A stretch of DNA of 64,000 nt from Pseudonocardia halophobica (GTDB lineage Bacteria; Actinomycetota; Actinomycetes; Mycobacteriales; Pseudonocardiaceae): contig NZ_BSFQ01000003.1 of the NCBI RefSeq assembly GCF_027922425.1, positions 248,001-312,000 on the forward strand, given 5' to 3'. Below the pieces are notes generated by a model. The model did not search any database, was not told the DNA's origin, and saw only the letters and a program-made list of their open reading frames with translations. Of this stretch, positions 45,510-54,234 are shown in pieces. The position numbers were made by a program, and so were the translations under genes. How positions within the stretch are numbered: position 1 is the stretch's first letter; each line of letters begins with the position of its first letter.

Positions 45510-46720
45510 ACGACCCCCTCCGTGCGCAGCCGCTCCAGCTCGGCGGCGTCGACGCCGTAGCGGCCCAGGACCTCCGCCGTGTCGCGGCCCAGCCGCGGAC
45601 CGGCGCTGCGGACCCGGCCGGGCGTCTCCGACAGCCGGAACGGCACGTTCTGGAAGCGGATCGGGCCGAGCTCCTCGTCGTCGACCCGGACGATGCTGCC
45701 GAGCGCGGCGTACTGCGGGTCGGCCAGCACGTCGGCGGCGGTGTAGATCGGGGCGACGGCGGCCTCGGCCTTCTCGAAGGCCTCGATCACGTCGTCGCGG
45801 TCCCGCGCCGCGATCCAGGCGCCCACCGCCGCGTCGAGCTCCTCGACGTGCTCGGCACGCGAGGCGCCGGAGGCGAACCACGGCTCGTCGATCAGCTCGG
45901 GCGCCCCGACCAGCCGCATCACGCGCTCGGCGATCGACTGGGCGCTGGTGGACACGGCGACCCAGCGGCCGTCCGCGCAGCGGTAGGTGTTGCGCGGCGC
46001 GTTGTTGGTGGACCGGTTGCCGGTGCGCGGCTGCAGGACGCCGAGCTGGTCGTACCCGATGACCTGCGGGCCGAGCAGGTGCAGCAGCGGCTCGATGATG
46101 GCCATGTCGAGCACCTGCCCGCGGCCGGTGGTCTCCCGCGCCCGCAGCGCCGTCATGATCCCGAACGCCGTGGTCAGGGCCGCGACGCCGTCGGCGAGGC
46201 CGAAGGGCGGCAGGGTGGGCGGGCCGTCCGGCTCGCCGGTGATCGCGGCGAAGCCGCTCATGGCCTCGGCGAGCGTGCCGAACCCCGGGCGCGACGCGTA
46301 GGGCCCGAACTGCCCGAACCCGGTGACCCGGGCGAGGACCAGCCGCGGGTTGCGGGCCGAGAGCTCCTCCCAGCCCAGCCCCCAGCGCTCCAGGGTCCCC
46401 GGGCGGAAGTTCTCGATCACCACGTCCGCGTCGGCGGCGAGCTCGCGGAACAGCTCCTGCCCGCGCGGTGTGGACAGCACGAGCGTGACGGACTTCTTGT
46501 TGCGCGCCAGCATCTTCCACCAGAGGCCGACGCCGTCGCGCTGCACGCCGTGGGTCCGTGCGGGGTCCCCGCGCGGGTGCTCGATCTTGATCACCTCGGC
46601 GCCGTGGTCGCCGAGCAGGGTCGCCGCGAGGGGCCCGGCGAACAGCGTGGACGCGTCGAGGACCCGCAGGCCCTCCAGCGCGTCCGGGCCGGCTCCGGGC
46701 AGGGTGCCTGGTGCGGTCAT
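45506..46720 (-). CDS. CaiB/BaiF-type (class III) CoA-transferase
   Basis: A 404-residue class III CoA-transferase. It begins LEGLRVLDASTLFAGPLAATLLGDHGAEVIKIEHPRGD (split), has the CoA-binding WKMLARNKKSVTL segment, and the GQVLDMAIIEPLLHLLG region holding the expected catalytic Asp (in LDMA). It transfers CoA between carboxylic acids without a nucleotide. Together with CitE it would activate and cleave an organic acid. ATG 46720 overlaps the IclR stop (ATGA). Confidence 0.92.
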   Translation of the reverse strand: MTAPGTLPGAGPDALEGLRVLDASTLFAGPLAATLLGDHGAEVIKIEHPRGDPARTHGVQRDGVGLWWKMLARNKKSVTLVLSTPRGQELFRELAADADVVIENFRPGTLERWGLGWEELSARNPRLVLARVTGFGQFGPYASRPGFGTLAEAMSGFAAITGEPDGPPTLPPFGLADGVAALTTAFGIMTALRARETTGRGQVLDMAIIEPLLHLLGPQVIGYDQLGVLQPRTGNRSTNNAPRNTYRCADGRWVAVSTSAQSIAERVMRLVGAPELIDEPWFASGASRAEHVEELDAAVGAWIAARDRDDVIEAFEKAEAAVAPIYTAADVLADPQYAALGSIVRVDDEELGPIRFQNVPFRLSETPGRVRSAGPRLGRDTAEVLGRYGVDAAELERLRTEGVV

Positions 46721-47547
46721 GACGTCCTTCCGGCTACGACGGGCGCAGCGTTGCGTGCGGGCGTGCGGGGCGGTCGGGCGGGAGCGCGGTCGGCGAGCCG
46801 TGCGGAGACCCGGGCTGCGGCCGCGACGACCTCGGGCGCGGTGGCCGCGACGAACTCGTCCGTGACCCGGAACCGGGGTCCGCAGACCGAGACCGCGCCG
46901 ACGACGTCGCCCGACGGGCCGAAGACCGGGGCCGCGACGGACCCGGCGTCGGCCTGCCGCTCGCCGGCGGAGGCCGCGTAGCCGCACTCCCGGATCCGGT
47001 CGAGCTCGGCGTGCAGCACGTCCGGCTCGGTCAGGGTGGCGGCCGTCAGCGACGGGAGGGCACCGGCGAGCACCGCGTCGATCTCGTCGGCCGGGGCGAA
47101 CGCGAGCATGCACTTGCCGGACGAGCCGGCGTGCAGCGGGAACCGGCGGCCGAGCTCGACGGACATGGTGATCTCGTGCGTCCCCACGACCTGGTCGAGG
47201 TAGACGCGGCCGCCGTGCACCTTCGCGCTCACCGTGGCGGTCTCCCGCAACCGGTCGCGCAGGTCGACCAGGTGGGGCAGCGCCGCCGAACGCAGGTCCG
47301 AGTCGCGCAGGGCGCGGCCGCCGAGGGCCACGGCGGCGGGCCCGAGACGGTACTCGCGGGTCGCCGGGTCGTAGGCGATCAGCCCGCGCCCGGTGAGCGA
47401 CTGCAGGATGCGGTGCACGACCGCCTTCGACAGGTCCAGCTCGCGGGCCACCCGGGTGACCCCGAGCGTCGGCGGCCCGTCGGTGAAGAGCAGCAGCACG
47501 TCCGCCACCCGCTCGGTGGCCCCGGTGCCGCCGGTCGTCTCGGCCAT
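46717..47547 (-). CDS. IclR-family transcriptional regulator of the catabolic island
   Basis: A 276-residue IclR protein: winged HTH (ATERVADVLLLFTDG, then LGVTRVARELDLSKAVVHRI) followed by the GAF-like effector domain (LGRRFPLHAGSSGKCMLAF, ECGYAASAGERQADAGSVAAPVF). It is the first gene of a five-gene overlapping operon and diverges from the FAD dehydrogenase gene. A GTCCC-N7-GGAAC palindrome lies 14 bases upstream of its start codon, just before the GGAGG ribosome site, so it is probably autoregulated. The effector is presumably the island's substrate. Confidence 0.93.
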   Translation of the reverse strand: MAETTGGTGATERVADVLLLFTDGPPTLGVTRVARELDLSKAVVHRILQSLTGRGLIAYDPATREYRLGPAAVALGGRALRDSDLRSAALPHLVDLRDRLRETATVSAKVHGGRVYLDQVVGTHEITMSVELGRRFPLHAGSSGKCMLAFAPADEIDAVLAGALPSLTAATLTEPDVLHAELDRIRECGYAASAGERQADAGSVAAPVFGPSGDVVGAVSVCGPRFRVTDEFVAATAPEVVAAAARVSARLADRAPARPPRTPARNAAPVVAGRTS

Positions 47548-47561
47548 GCGCCCCTCCGGTT

Positions 47562-47578
47562 GTCCCGCTCGACGGAAC
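47562..47578. promoter_or_regulatory. IclR-type operator 3 (iclR promoter)
   Basis: GTCCC-GCTCGAC-GGAAC, one mismatch from GTTCC-N7-GGAAC, with symmetric TT/AA flanks. It lies 14 bases upstream of the IclR start. Confidence 0.7.
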
Positions 47579-47683
47579 AAAGACTGAGCCGCGGGTGCGC
47601 CAGATGTCAAGCGATCCGTGTCAGGGCCTTGCATAAGTCCAGGTCGAGTGGTCTCATCGCTACACCCTACGAGGTCCGATGCT

Positions 47684-47700
47684 GTTTCTCTCAGCGGAAC
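47684..47700. promoter_or_regulatory. IclR-type operator 4 (FAD dehydrogenase promoter)
   Basis: GTTTC-TCTCAGC-GGAAC, one mismatch from the palindrome; it directly abuts the GGAGG ribosome site (47701-47705) of the flavoprotein gene. Confidence 0.68.
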
Positions 47701-47710
47701 GGAGGTCCGG

Positions 47711-49096
47711 GTGACGGAGGTCGACCTGGTGATCGCCGGGGCGGGCGGTGGTCTCGCCGGCGCGACCCACGCCGCGCAGCTGGGGCTCGACGTGCTGGTG
47801 GTCGAGGCCGACCCGCACTTCCTGCGCGGCAACAACACCTCGATGTCGACGGCGATGGTCCCGGGCCCCGGGTCGCGCTTCCAGGCCGCCGCGGGGATCG
47901 AGGACTCTCCCGCCCGGTTCCTGGCCGACGTCGAGGCCAAGACGCACGGCACGGCCGACCCCGTGGTCGCCCGAGCCCTCGCCGAGGTCGGCGCCGAGCT
48001 GGTCGAATGGCTCGCCGACCACGTCGGCATGCCGATCGAGCTACCCACGGACTTCGACTACCCCGGCCATTCCGTTCCACGCGTGCACACGGTTCCGGGC
48101 CGGCACGGCTCGGCCCTGCTCAGGTACCTGTCCGACGCCGTGGCGGCGTCGCGGCGCGTCGACGTGCTCGCCCCCTGCCGGCTCGTCGACGCCCCGCCCG
48201 GGCCGGACGGGACCAGGGTCGCCGTCGTCGAGCATCCGGACGGGACCCGCGAGGAGATCGCGGCCCGCGCGGTCCTCCTGGCCACCAACGGTTTCGGCGC
48301 CGACCCGGAGCTCGTCCGGACCCACCTGCCGGAGATCGCCGACGCCCACTACCACGGCAGCGAGCACTCGCGCGGCGACGCGCTGCGGATCGGCACCGCA
48401 CACGGCGCGGCCACGGGATGCCTGGACGCCTACCAGGGGCACGCCGCCCTCTCGGCGAAGGCCCGGACCCTCCTGACCTGGACCGCGGTCATGCACGGCG
48501 GGGCGGTCGTCGACGGGTCGGGCCGCCGCTTCGGCGACGAGACCACCGGTTACTCCGAGTACGCCGCCACCCTCGCCGCGCAGCCCGGCGGACGCGGCTG
48601 GATGGTGTACGACGGGCGGATCGACGCCCTGTGCCGCACGTTCACCGACTACCTCGACGTCCGCTCCGCCGGGGCCGTCCGCACGGGCGCGACCGTCGCG
48701 GAGCTCGCCGCCGCCACGGGTCTGCCGGCCGGGCCCCTGGCCGAGGAGATCGACGCCCTCGCCGCCGTCGCCCGCGGTGCGGCCGCGGACCGCTTCGGCC
48801 GCACGGTCGAGGCGCCGCTCACGAGCCCGTTCCACGCGGTGGAGATCGTGCCCGCGCTCTTCCACACCCAGGGCGGCCTGCGTGTCGACGCCCACGCCCG
48901 GGTCGTCGACGCCGGCGGCGCGCCGCTGCCGGGCCTCTACGCCTCCGGCGGGGCCGCGGTCGGGATCTCCGGCCACGGCGCCGCCGGCTACCTCGCCGGG
49001 AACGGGCTGCTGCCCGCCCTCGGCCTCGCCTACCTGGCCGCCGGGCACGTCGCCCGCGCGGCCGTTCCCTCCGTCGAAGAAGGTGCAGCACGATGA
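47711..49096 (+). CDS. FAD-dependent dehydrogenase/fumarate-reductase-like flavoprotein
   Basis: A 461-residue flavoprotein of the succinate dehydrogenase/fumarate reductase/tricarballylate dehydrogenase superfamily. The FAD site is VIAGAGGGLAGATHAAQLGL with VVEAD; a mid-chain ATNGFGADPELV and a late GLYASGGAAVGISGHGAAGYLAGNG (split) complete it. Such enzymes oxidise or reduce C-C bonds next to carboxylates. GTG 47711 with GGAGG 5 bases upstream. The stop overlaps the dihydropyrimidinase start (ATGA). Divergent from IclR and likely controlled by it. Confidence 0.88.
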   Translation: MTEVDLVIAGAGGGLAGATHAAQLGLDVLVVEADPHFLRGNNTSMSTAMVPGPGSRFQAAAGIEDSPARFLADVEAKTHGTADPVVARALAEVGAELVEWLADHVGMPIELPTDFDYPGHSVPRVHTVPGRHGSALLRYLSDAVAASRRVDVLAPCRLVDAPPGPDGTRVAVVEHPDGTREEIAARAVLLATNGFGADPELVRTHLPEIADAHYHGSEHSRGDALRIGTAHGAATGCLDAYQGHAALSAKARTLLTWTAVMHGGAVVDGSGRRFGDETTGYSEYAATLAAQPGGRGWMVYDGRIDALCRTFTDYLDVRSAGAVRTGATVAELAAATGLPAGPLAEEIDALAAVARGAAADRFGRTVEAPLTSPFHAVEIVPALFHTQGGLRVDAHARVVDAGGAPLPGLYASGGAAVGISGHGAAGYLAGNGLLPALGLAYLAAGHVARAAVPSVEEGAAR

Positions 49097-50562
49097 GCCA
49101 GCCCGACCTGATCATCCGCGACGTCCGGGTCGTCCGGCCCGGCGGGAGCGAGCCGCAGCACGCCGACATCGCCGTGACCGACGGGCGGGTGTCCGAGGTG
49201 GCGGGCCGGATCGAGGTGCCCGGGGGCACCGCCGTGCACGAGGGCCGCGGCCGCCTGGCCTTCCCCGGCGTGGTCGACGCGCACCAGCACTGGGGCATCT
49301 ACAACCCGCTCGCCGAGGACACCGCGACCGAGAGCCGCGCGTGCGCCCAGGGCGGCGTGACGACCTCGCTGACCTACATGCGCACCGGGCAGTACTACCT
49401 CAACCGGGGCGGCAGCTACGCCGAGGTCTTCCCCGAGGTGCTGGCCGCGGCGGAGGGCCGCTCGTACGTCGACTACGCCTTCCACCTCGCCCCGATGCAG
49501 CGCTCGCACATCGACGAGATCCCGGCACTGGTCCGGGACCACGGTGTGACCTCGTTCAAGATCTTCATGTTCTACGGCAGCCACGGCCTGCACGGTCGCT
49601 CGGCGGACCAGAACTCGTTCCTCATGATCCCCGAGGGCGAGCGGTACGACCTGGCGCACTTCGAGTTCGTCATGCGCGGCATCCAGGCGGCGCGCGAGGC
49701 GAACCCGGACATCGCCGACCAGATCTCGCTGTCGCTGCATTGCGAGACGGCCGAGATCATGACCGCCTACACGAAGCTCGTCGAGGAGGAGGGGCGGCTC
49801 ACCGGGCTCGAGGCCTACAGCGCCTCCCGTCCGCCGCACTCCGAGGGCCTCGCGGTCACCATCGCCTCCTACCTCGCGCACGAGACGCAGCTGCCCACGA
49901 TCAACCTGCTGCACCTGTCGTCGGCCAAGGCGATGGAGGCGGCGATGACCATGGCGCGCGCCTTCCCGCACGTCGACTTCCGCCGCGAGGTCACGATCGG
50001 GCACCTGCTCACGGACGTGACCACGGCGGACGGCATCGGCGCCAAGGTGAACCCGCCGATCCGGCCGCGCGAGGACGTCGAGGCGCTGTGGGGGCACCTG
50101 CTGGCCGGGGACGTGAGCTGGGTCGTCTCCGACCACGCGTGCTGCAAGGAGGAGCTGAAGTTCGGGAAGGACAAGAACGACGTGTTCGCCGCGAAGTCCG
50201 GCTTCGGCGGCACCGAGTACCTGCTGCCCGGGCTGGTCGGCGAGGGCCGCAAGCGGGGGCTGTCGATGTCCCGGGTCGCCGAGCTGACCGCCTGGAACCC
50301 GGCGCAGCGCCTCGGGCTGCCGACCAAGGGCGACATCGCGCCCGGCTTCGACGCCGACATCGCCCTCGTCGACCCGGACCGGTCGTACGTGGTCGACCCG
50401 GCGGACTCCGAGTCGACGCAGGAGTACACGCCCTTCCGCGGGCTGGAGATCGGGTCGACGGTCACCACGACCTTCCTGCGCGGGCGGCCGGTCTACGACG
50501 ACGGGCAGGTCGTCGGCGAGCCGACCGGGCGCTACCTGCACCGGCCGACCGGCCGGGCCTGA
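49093..50562 (+). CDS. Dihydropyrimidinase/hydantoinase-like amidohydrolase
   Basis: A 489-residue binuclear metal amidohydrolase. Metal ligands visible: His64 and His66 in VDAHQHWG, the carboxylated Lys156 in TSFKIFMFYG, His216 in SLHCETA, His274 in LLHLSSAK and Asp347 in VVSDHACC. The set matches D-hydantoinase and dihydropyrimidinase, which open six- or five-membered cyclic amides. The true substrate may be another cyclic ureide or imide. It is translated with the flavoprotein and is the last gene of the rightward arm of the island. Confidence 0.9.
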   Translation: MSQPDLIIRDVRVVRPGGSEPQHADIAVTDGRVSEVAGRIEVPGGTAVHEGRGRLAFPGVVDAHQHWGIYNPLAEDTATESRACAQGGVTTSLTYMRTGQYYLNRGGSYAEVFPEVLAAAEGRSYVDYAFHLAPMQRSHIDEIPALVRDHGVTSFKIFMFYGSHGLHGRSADQNSFLMIPEGERYDLAHFEFVMRGIQAAREANPDIADQISLSLHCETAEIMTAYTKLVEEEGRLTGLEAYSASRPPHSEGLAVTIASYLAHETQLPTINLLHLSSAKAMEAAMTMARAFPHVDFRREVTIGHLLTDVTTADGIGAKVNPPIRPREDVEALWGHLLAGDVSWVVSDHACCKEELKFGKDKNDVFAAKSGFGGTEYLLPGLVGEGRKRGLSMSRVAELTAWNPAQRLGLPTKGDIAPGFDADIALVDPDRSYVVDPADSESTQEYTPFRGLEIGSTVTTTFLRGRPVYDDGQVVGEPTGRYLHRPTGRA

Positions 50563-50649
50563 GCGCCCCCGGCCCCGGGCCCGCGGTTCCGCGCGCCGGA
50601 TCCGCGGGGCCGGTCGGTTCCTGTCGGGGGTTGCCGCCACCATGGGGGC

Positions 50650-52743
50650 GTGACCACCACGGAACAGGACCTGCGCTCGCGCGCCGAGGAGCTGCTGCAG
50701 ACCCTCGCGGGCGAGGGCGCCCGGCTGCGCGAGGACCAGTGGCGGGCGATCCACGCCCTCGTTGCCGAGCACCGGCGCGCGCTGGTCGTGCAGCGCACCG
50801 GCTGGGGCAAGTCCGCGGTGTACTTCCTGGCCACGGCGCTACTACGGGAGCAGGGCGCGGGGCCCACGGTGATCGTGTCACCGCTGCTCGCGCTGATGCG
50901 CAACCAGATCGACGCGGCCACCCGCGCCGGGATCGTGGCCGTCACGGTCAACTCCGCGAACCTCGACGAGTGGGAGCAGACCTACGCCGAGATCGCCGCC
51001 GGCGAGGTCGACGTCCTGCTCGTGAGCCCGGAGCGGCTCAACAACCCGGACTTCCGGGACCGCGTGCTGCCCGAGCTGACCCGGACCGCGGGGATGCTGG
51101 TGGTCGACGAGGCGCACTGCGTGTCCGACTGGGGGCACGACTTCCGCCCCGACTACCGGCGGCTGCGCGCACTGATCGCCGAGCTCCCCGAGGGTATCCC
51201 GGTGCTGGCCACCACGGCCACGGCCAACGACCGCGTGGTCACGGACGTGACCGAGCAGCTGGGGTTGCAGTCCGGCGAGCCGCTGGTGCTGCGCGGCTCG
51301 CTCGACCGCGATTCCCTGCGGCTGTCCGTGGTGTCGATCGACTCGCCCGCCGACCGGCTGGCCTGGCTCGCCTCCCGGCTCGACGAGCTGCCCGGCGCCG
51401 GGATCGTCTACACGCTCACCGTGCAGGCGGCGGAGGAGGTCGCGGAGTTCCTGCGCGAGCGCGGCTTCGCCGTGCGCGCCTACACCGGTAGGACGGACGC
51501 CGAGGAGCGGCTCGACGCGGAGGCCGACCTGCTCGGCAACCGGGTGAAGGCGCTGGTCGCCACGTCGGCGCTCGGGATGGGCTTCGACAAGCCGGATCTC
51601 GGGTTCGTCGTCCACCTCGGTGCGCCCTCCTCCCCCGTGGCCTACTACCAGCAGATCGGCCGCGCCGGGCGCGCGCTGGACCGGGCCGAGGTGGTGCTCC
51701 TGCCCGGCCGCGAGGACCGGGAGATCTGGGCGTACTTCGCCTCGCTGGCGTTCCCGCCGGAGCCGCTGGTGCGGCAGACCCTCGCCGCGCTGTCGGACCA
51801 GCCGCTCTCCACGGCCGCGCTGGAGACCCGCGTCGACCTGTCGCGCACGCGGCTCGAGATGCTGCTCAAGGTCCTCGACTCGGACGGGGCGGCGAAGCGG
51901 GTCAAGGGTGGCTGGATCGGCACCGGCGCGGAGTGGGTGTACGACCGCGAGCGGCACCAGCGGGTCGCCGCCGCGCGCAAGGCCGAGCAGCAGGCGATGC
52001 TCGACTACCTCTCCACGGACGAGTGCCGGCTGGTCTTCCTGCGCCGCCAGCTCGACGATCCGGACCCCACGCCGTGCGGCCGGTGCGACGTCTGCAGCGG
52101 CACCGTCTGGTCCCAGGAGGTCTCCGCCGACGTGTCGGCGGCCGCGGCCGAACGGCTGCAGAAGCCGGGCGTGGAGCTCGCGCCCCGCAAGATGTGGCCG
52201 AGCGGCATGAAGGAGCTGGGGATCCCGGCGTCGGGCCGGCTGAAGGCCGACGAGCTGGCCGAGCCCGGGCGGGCCGTCGGGCGGCTGTCGGACATCGGCT
52301 GGGGCACGCGGCTGCGCGAGCTACTCGCCGGGCCGGACCAGCCCGTTCCCTCCGACCTGCTCGACGCCGTGGTGCGCGTGCTCGCGGGCTGGGACTGGGC
52401 GCAGCGGCCGGTCGGCGTCGTCGGGATCGGGTCGCGCACCCGCCCCCACCAGCTCGAGCACCTGGCCCGCCGGATCGCCGAGATCGGGCGGTTGCCGCTG
52501 CTCGGCACGCTCCCCCCGGCCGGCGAGCGCCCGGGCACGCACGAGAACTCGGCGCAGCGGCTGGCCGCGGTGTGGGAGGGGTTCGACACCGCCGCGCTCC
52601 CCGACCTCTCGGCCGTCGGCGGACCCGTGCTCCTGGTCGACGACCTGGTCGACTCGGGCTGGACGATGACCGTCGCCGCCCGGGCCGTCCGCCGCGCGGG
52701 CGCCCCCGCCGTCCTCCCCCTCGCCCTGGCCCTGGCGGGCTGA
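50650..52743 (+). CDS. RecQ-like DEAH helicase with C-terminal phosphoribosyltransferase domain
   Basis: A 697-residue fusion. The helicase part has Walker A QRTGWGKSAVYF (Lys54), DEAH at 153-156, motif III ATTATAN, motif VI QQIGRAGRALDRAE and a zinc cluster CGRCDVC, as in RecQ. The C-terminal about 160 residues end with VLLVDDLVDSGWTMTVAARA, a PRPP-binding loop, and PHQLEHLARRIAEIGRLP upstream, as in ComF-like phosphoribosyltransferases. No HRDC domain is seen. Similar fusions occur in actinobacteria, function unknown. GTG 50650. Confidence 0.92.
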   Translation: MTTTEQDLRSRAEELLQTLAGEGARLREDQWRAIHALVAEHRRALVVQRTGWGKSAVYFLATALLREQGAGPTVIVSPLLALMRNQIDAATRAGIVAVTVNSANLDEWEQTYAEIAAGEVDVLLVSPERLNNPDFRDRVLPELTRTAGMLVVDEAHCVSDWGHDFRPDYRRLRALIAELPEGIPVLATTATANDRVVTDVTEQLGLQSGEPLVLRGSLDRDSLRLSVVSIDSPADRLAWLASRLDELPGAGIVYTLTVQAAEEVAEFLRERGFAVRAYTGRTDAEERLDAEADLLGNRVKALVATSALGMGFDKPDLGFVVHLGAPSSPVAYYQQIGRAGRALDRAEVVLLPGREDREIWAYFASLAFPPEPLVRQTLAALSDQPLSTAALETRVDLSRTRLEMLLKVLDSDGAAKRVKGGWIGTGAEWVYDRERHQRVAAARKAEQQAMLDYLSTDECRLVFLRRQLDDPDPTPCGRCDVCSGTVWSQEVSADVSAAAAERLQKPGVELAPRKMWPSGMKELGIPASGRLKADELAEPGRAVGRLSDIGWGTRLRELLAGPDQPVPSDLLDAVVRVLAGWDWAQRPVGVVGIGSRTRPHQLEHLARRIAEIGRLPLLGTLPPAGERPGTHENSAQRLAAVWEGFDTAALPDLSAVGGPVLLVDDLVDSGWTMTVAARAVRRAGAPAVLPLALALAG

Positions 52744-52860
52744 CCGCCTACCGCACCCGCCGTCACCGCGCGCTCACGGGGCCCGTCAGGGTGAATCACA
52801 CGCGTGTAATACCTTCCGGACTCGCCCGCACCGACTCCCCGTGAGAGAGGACGAGCCCCC

Positions 52861-53319
52861 GTGACGCAGAACCTCGAGACCATCCTCACCGACCCCGCGC
52901 GCCGGCCCGCCGTCGTCGCCGACCTGAACGAGCTCGTCGGGCAGGAGGTGAAGGACAAGGGCGGCATGTCCGGCGCCGCCGTCAAGCTCGGCTACCAGAC
53001 CGTGTCGAAGATCCGGCCCGGCGTGGTGCCCGCGGCGGTCGACCGGATGCTGCCCCAGTTCGCCGGCGCCCTGCAGCCCTTCTACGCCGACTACCGGACC
53101 GCCGGGGCGGGCACCGACTTCGGTGCCTACCTGGCCGGCCGCCCCGAGGCCGCCGACGCGCTGCTCGGTGTCACCGACCGGCGCGCCGAGGGCTCCAGCT
53201 CGGAGGCGCTGAAGAAGGCCTACGCCAAGCTGCGCCCGAACGCCCGCAAGAACGTCGAGGAGGCCCTCCCCCGCCTCGGCACCCTCATCGGCAGGCACGC
53301 GGCCTCCGCCGGCGTCTGA
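52861..53319 (+). CDS. DUF6918-like small actinobacterial protein
   Basis: A 152-residue soluble, helical protein beginning TQNLETILTDPARRPAVVADL, with a VKLGYQTVSKIRPGVVPAAV segment and a basic LKKAYAKLRPNARKNVEEALP region. I recognise it as a conserved actinobacterial family of unknown function (DUF6918-like). A GAGAGAGGA ribosome site lies about 9 bases before the GTG start. The upstream gap holds a palindrome ACACGCGTGT (near 52799-52808) followed by TAATAC, a plausible regulated promoter. Confidence 0.72.
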   Translation: MTQNLETILTDPARRPAVVADLNELVGQEVKDKGGMSGAAVKLGYQTVSKIRPGVVPAAVDRMLPQFAGALQPFYADYRTAGAGTDFGAYLAGRPEAADALLGVTDRRAEGSSSEALKKAYAKLRPNARKNVEEALPRLGTLIGRHAASAGV

Positions 53320-53418
53320 GCCGACCCCGACGCCTGCCGCGGCAGGCCGACGAGGCCGGGGGCGCCGACGACGTCGCCCCGGCCCGTCCGGGCACACCCG
53401 CCCGGCGGAGCACGCGCC

Positions 53419-53727
53419 TCAGTTCGGCGGCGCCTCGCCGAGCAGGTCGGCGACCAGCCGCTCGGACAGCCCCTCGGCGTCCCCGCGCCAACCCTGGTCG
53501 GCGTAGTCGAGCAGCTCGGCCGCGATCAGCTGGCCCACGGGCCCGGGATACCGGTCGAGCGCCACACCCGCCGCCCGGCGGATCCGCAGGACGGCCTCCG
53601 TGTCCAGCGGCGCGGGCCGCGGGTTCCACGGTCGCCGGGCCCGGATCCGTCCGGACGTCCAGCGGCCCGCAGGCGGCTCCAGCAGTACGCCCCCCGGCCG
53701 GTCCCGCCCGCTGTCCCCGACATCCAC
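53419..53727 (-). CDS. Uncharacterised 102-residue protein
   Basis: An open frame of 102 codons from GTG 53727 with a protein-like second half: LDTEAVLRIRRAAGVALDRYPGPVG (split), LIAAELLDYADQGWRGD and ERLVADLLGEAPPN, with alternating hydrophobic helices and aromatic residues. The first half is basic and less convincing. I do not recognise a family. It diverges from the nitroreductase gene with 63 bases between, and no ribosome site or -10 is obvious, so the start could lie further downstream. Confidence 0.5.
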   Translation of the reverse strand: MDVGDSGRDRPGGVLLEPPAGRWTSGRIRARRPWNPRPAPLDTEAVLRIRRAAGVALDRYPGPVGQLIAAELLDYADQGWRGDAEGLSERLVADLLGEAPPN

Positions 53728-53790
53728 GCCCTGCCGTTCGCCCCGCCCCCGGCCGCCGTTACCCCGCTGAACGCGGCCTAGGCTCGGGCC

Positions 53791-54234
53791 GTGCCTCATG
53801 ATCTCGTGCTGAAGGGCATGAACGCCGCCCACCGCCTGCTGCTCAAGGCGACCGGCGGCCGCGTCGGCCACGACGCCGCGGGGATGCCCGTCCTCGAGCT
53901 GACGACGGTCGGCCGGCGCAGCGGCGAGCCCCGCTCGGTCCTGCTCACCGCGCCGCTGGTGGAGGGCGACACCCTCGTGGTCGTCGCCTCGCGCGGCGGC
54001 GACGACCACCACCCGGCCTGGTTCCTCAACCTCCGCGACCACCCGGACGTGCAGGTCTCGGTGCGCGGCGGGCCGCGCGAGCCGCGCCGCGCGGAGATCG
54101 TGGGACCCGACGAGCGGCCTGCGCTGTGGGAGCGCATCGCCTCCCGCTATCGCAACTACGCCGGTTACCAGCGCCGGACCGATCGGGAGATCCCGCTGGT
54201 CAGGCTGGTGCCGGTGCCACCACCAACCGGCTGA
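53791..54234 (+). CDS. Deazaflavin (F420)-dependent nitroreductase-family protein
   Basis: A 147-residue split-beta-barrel protein of the Ddn family: LLLKATGGRVG, VLELTTVGRRSGEPRSVLLT and VVASRGGDDHHPAWFLNLRDHPDV are the classical segments binding F420H2. Relatives reduce quinones and activate pretomanid in M. tuberculosis. TAGGCT (53779-53784) ends 6 bases before GTG 53791, so leaderless. Its 3' end overlaps the converging methyltransferase gene by 35 bases. Confidence 0.9.
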   Translation: MPHDLVLKGMNAAHRLLLKATGGRVGHDAAGMPVLELTTVGRRSGEPRSVLLTAPLVEGDTLVVVASRGGDDHHPAWFLNLRDHPDVQVSVRGGPREPRRAEIVGPDERPALWERIASRYRNYAGYQRRTDREIPLVRLVPVPPPTG

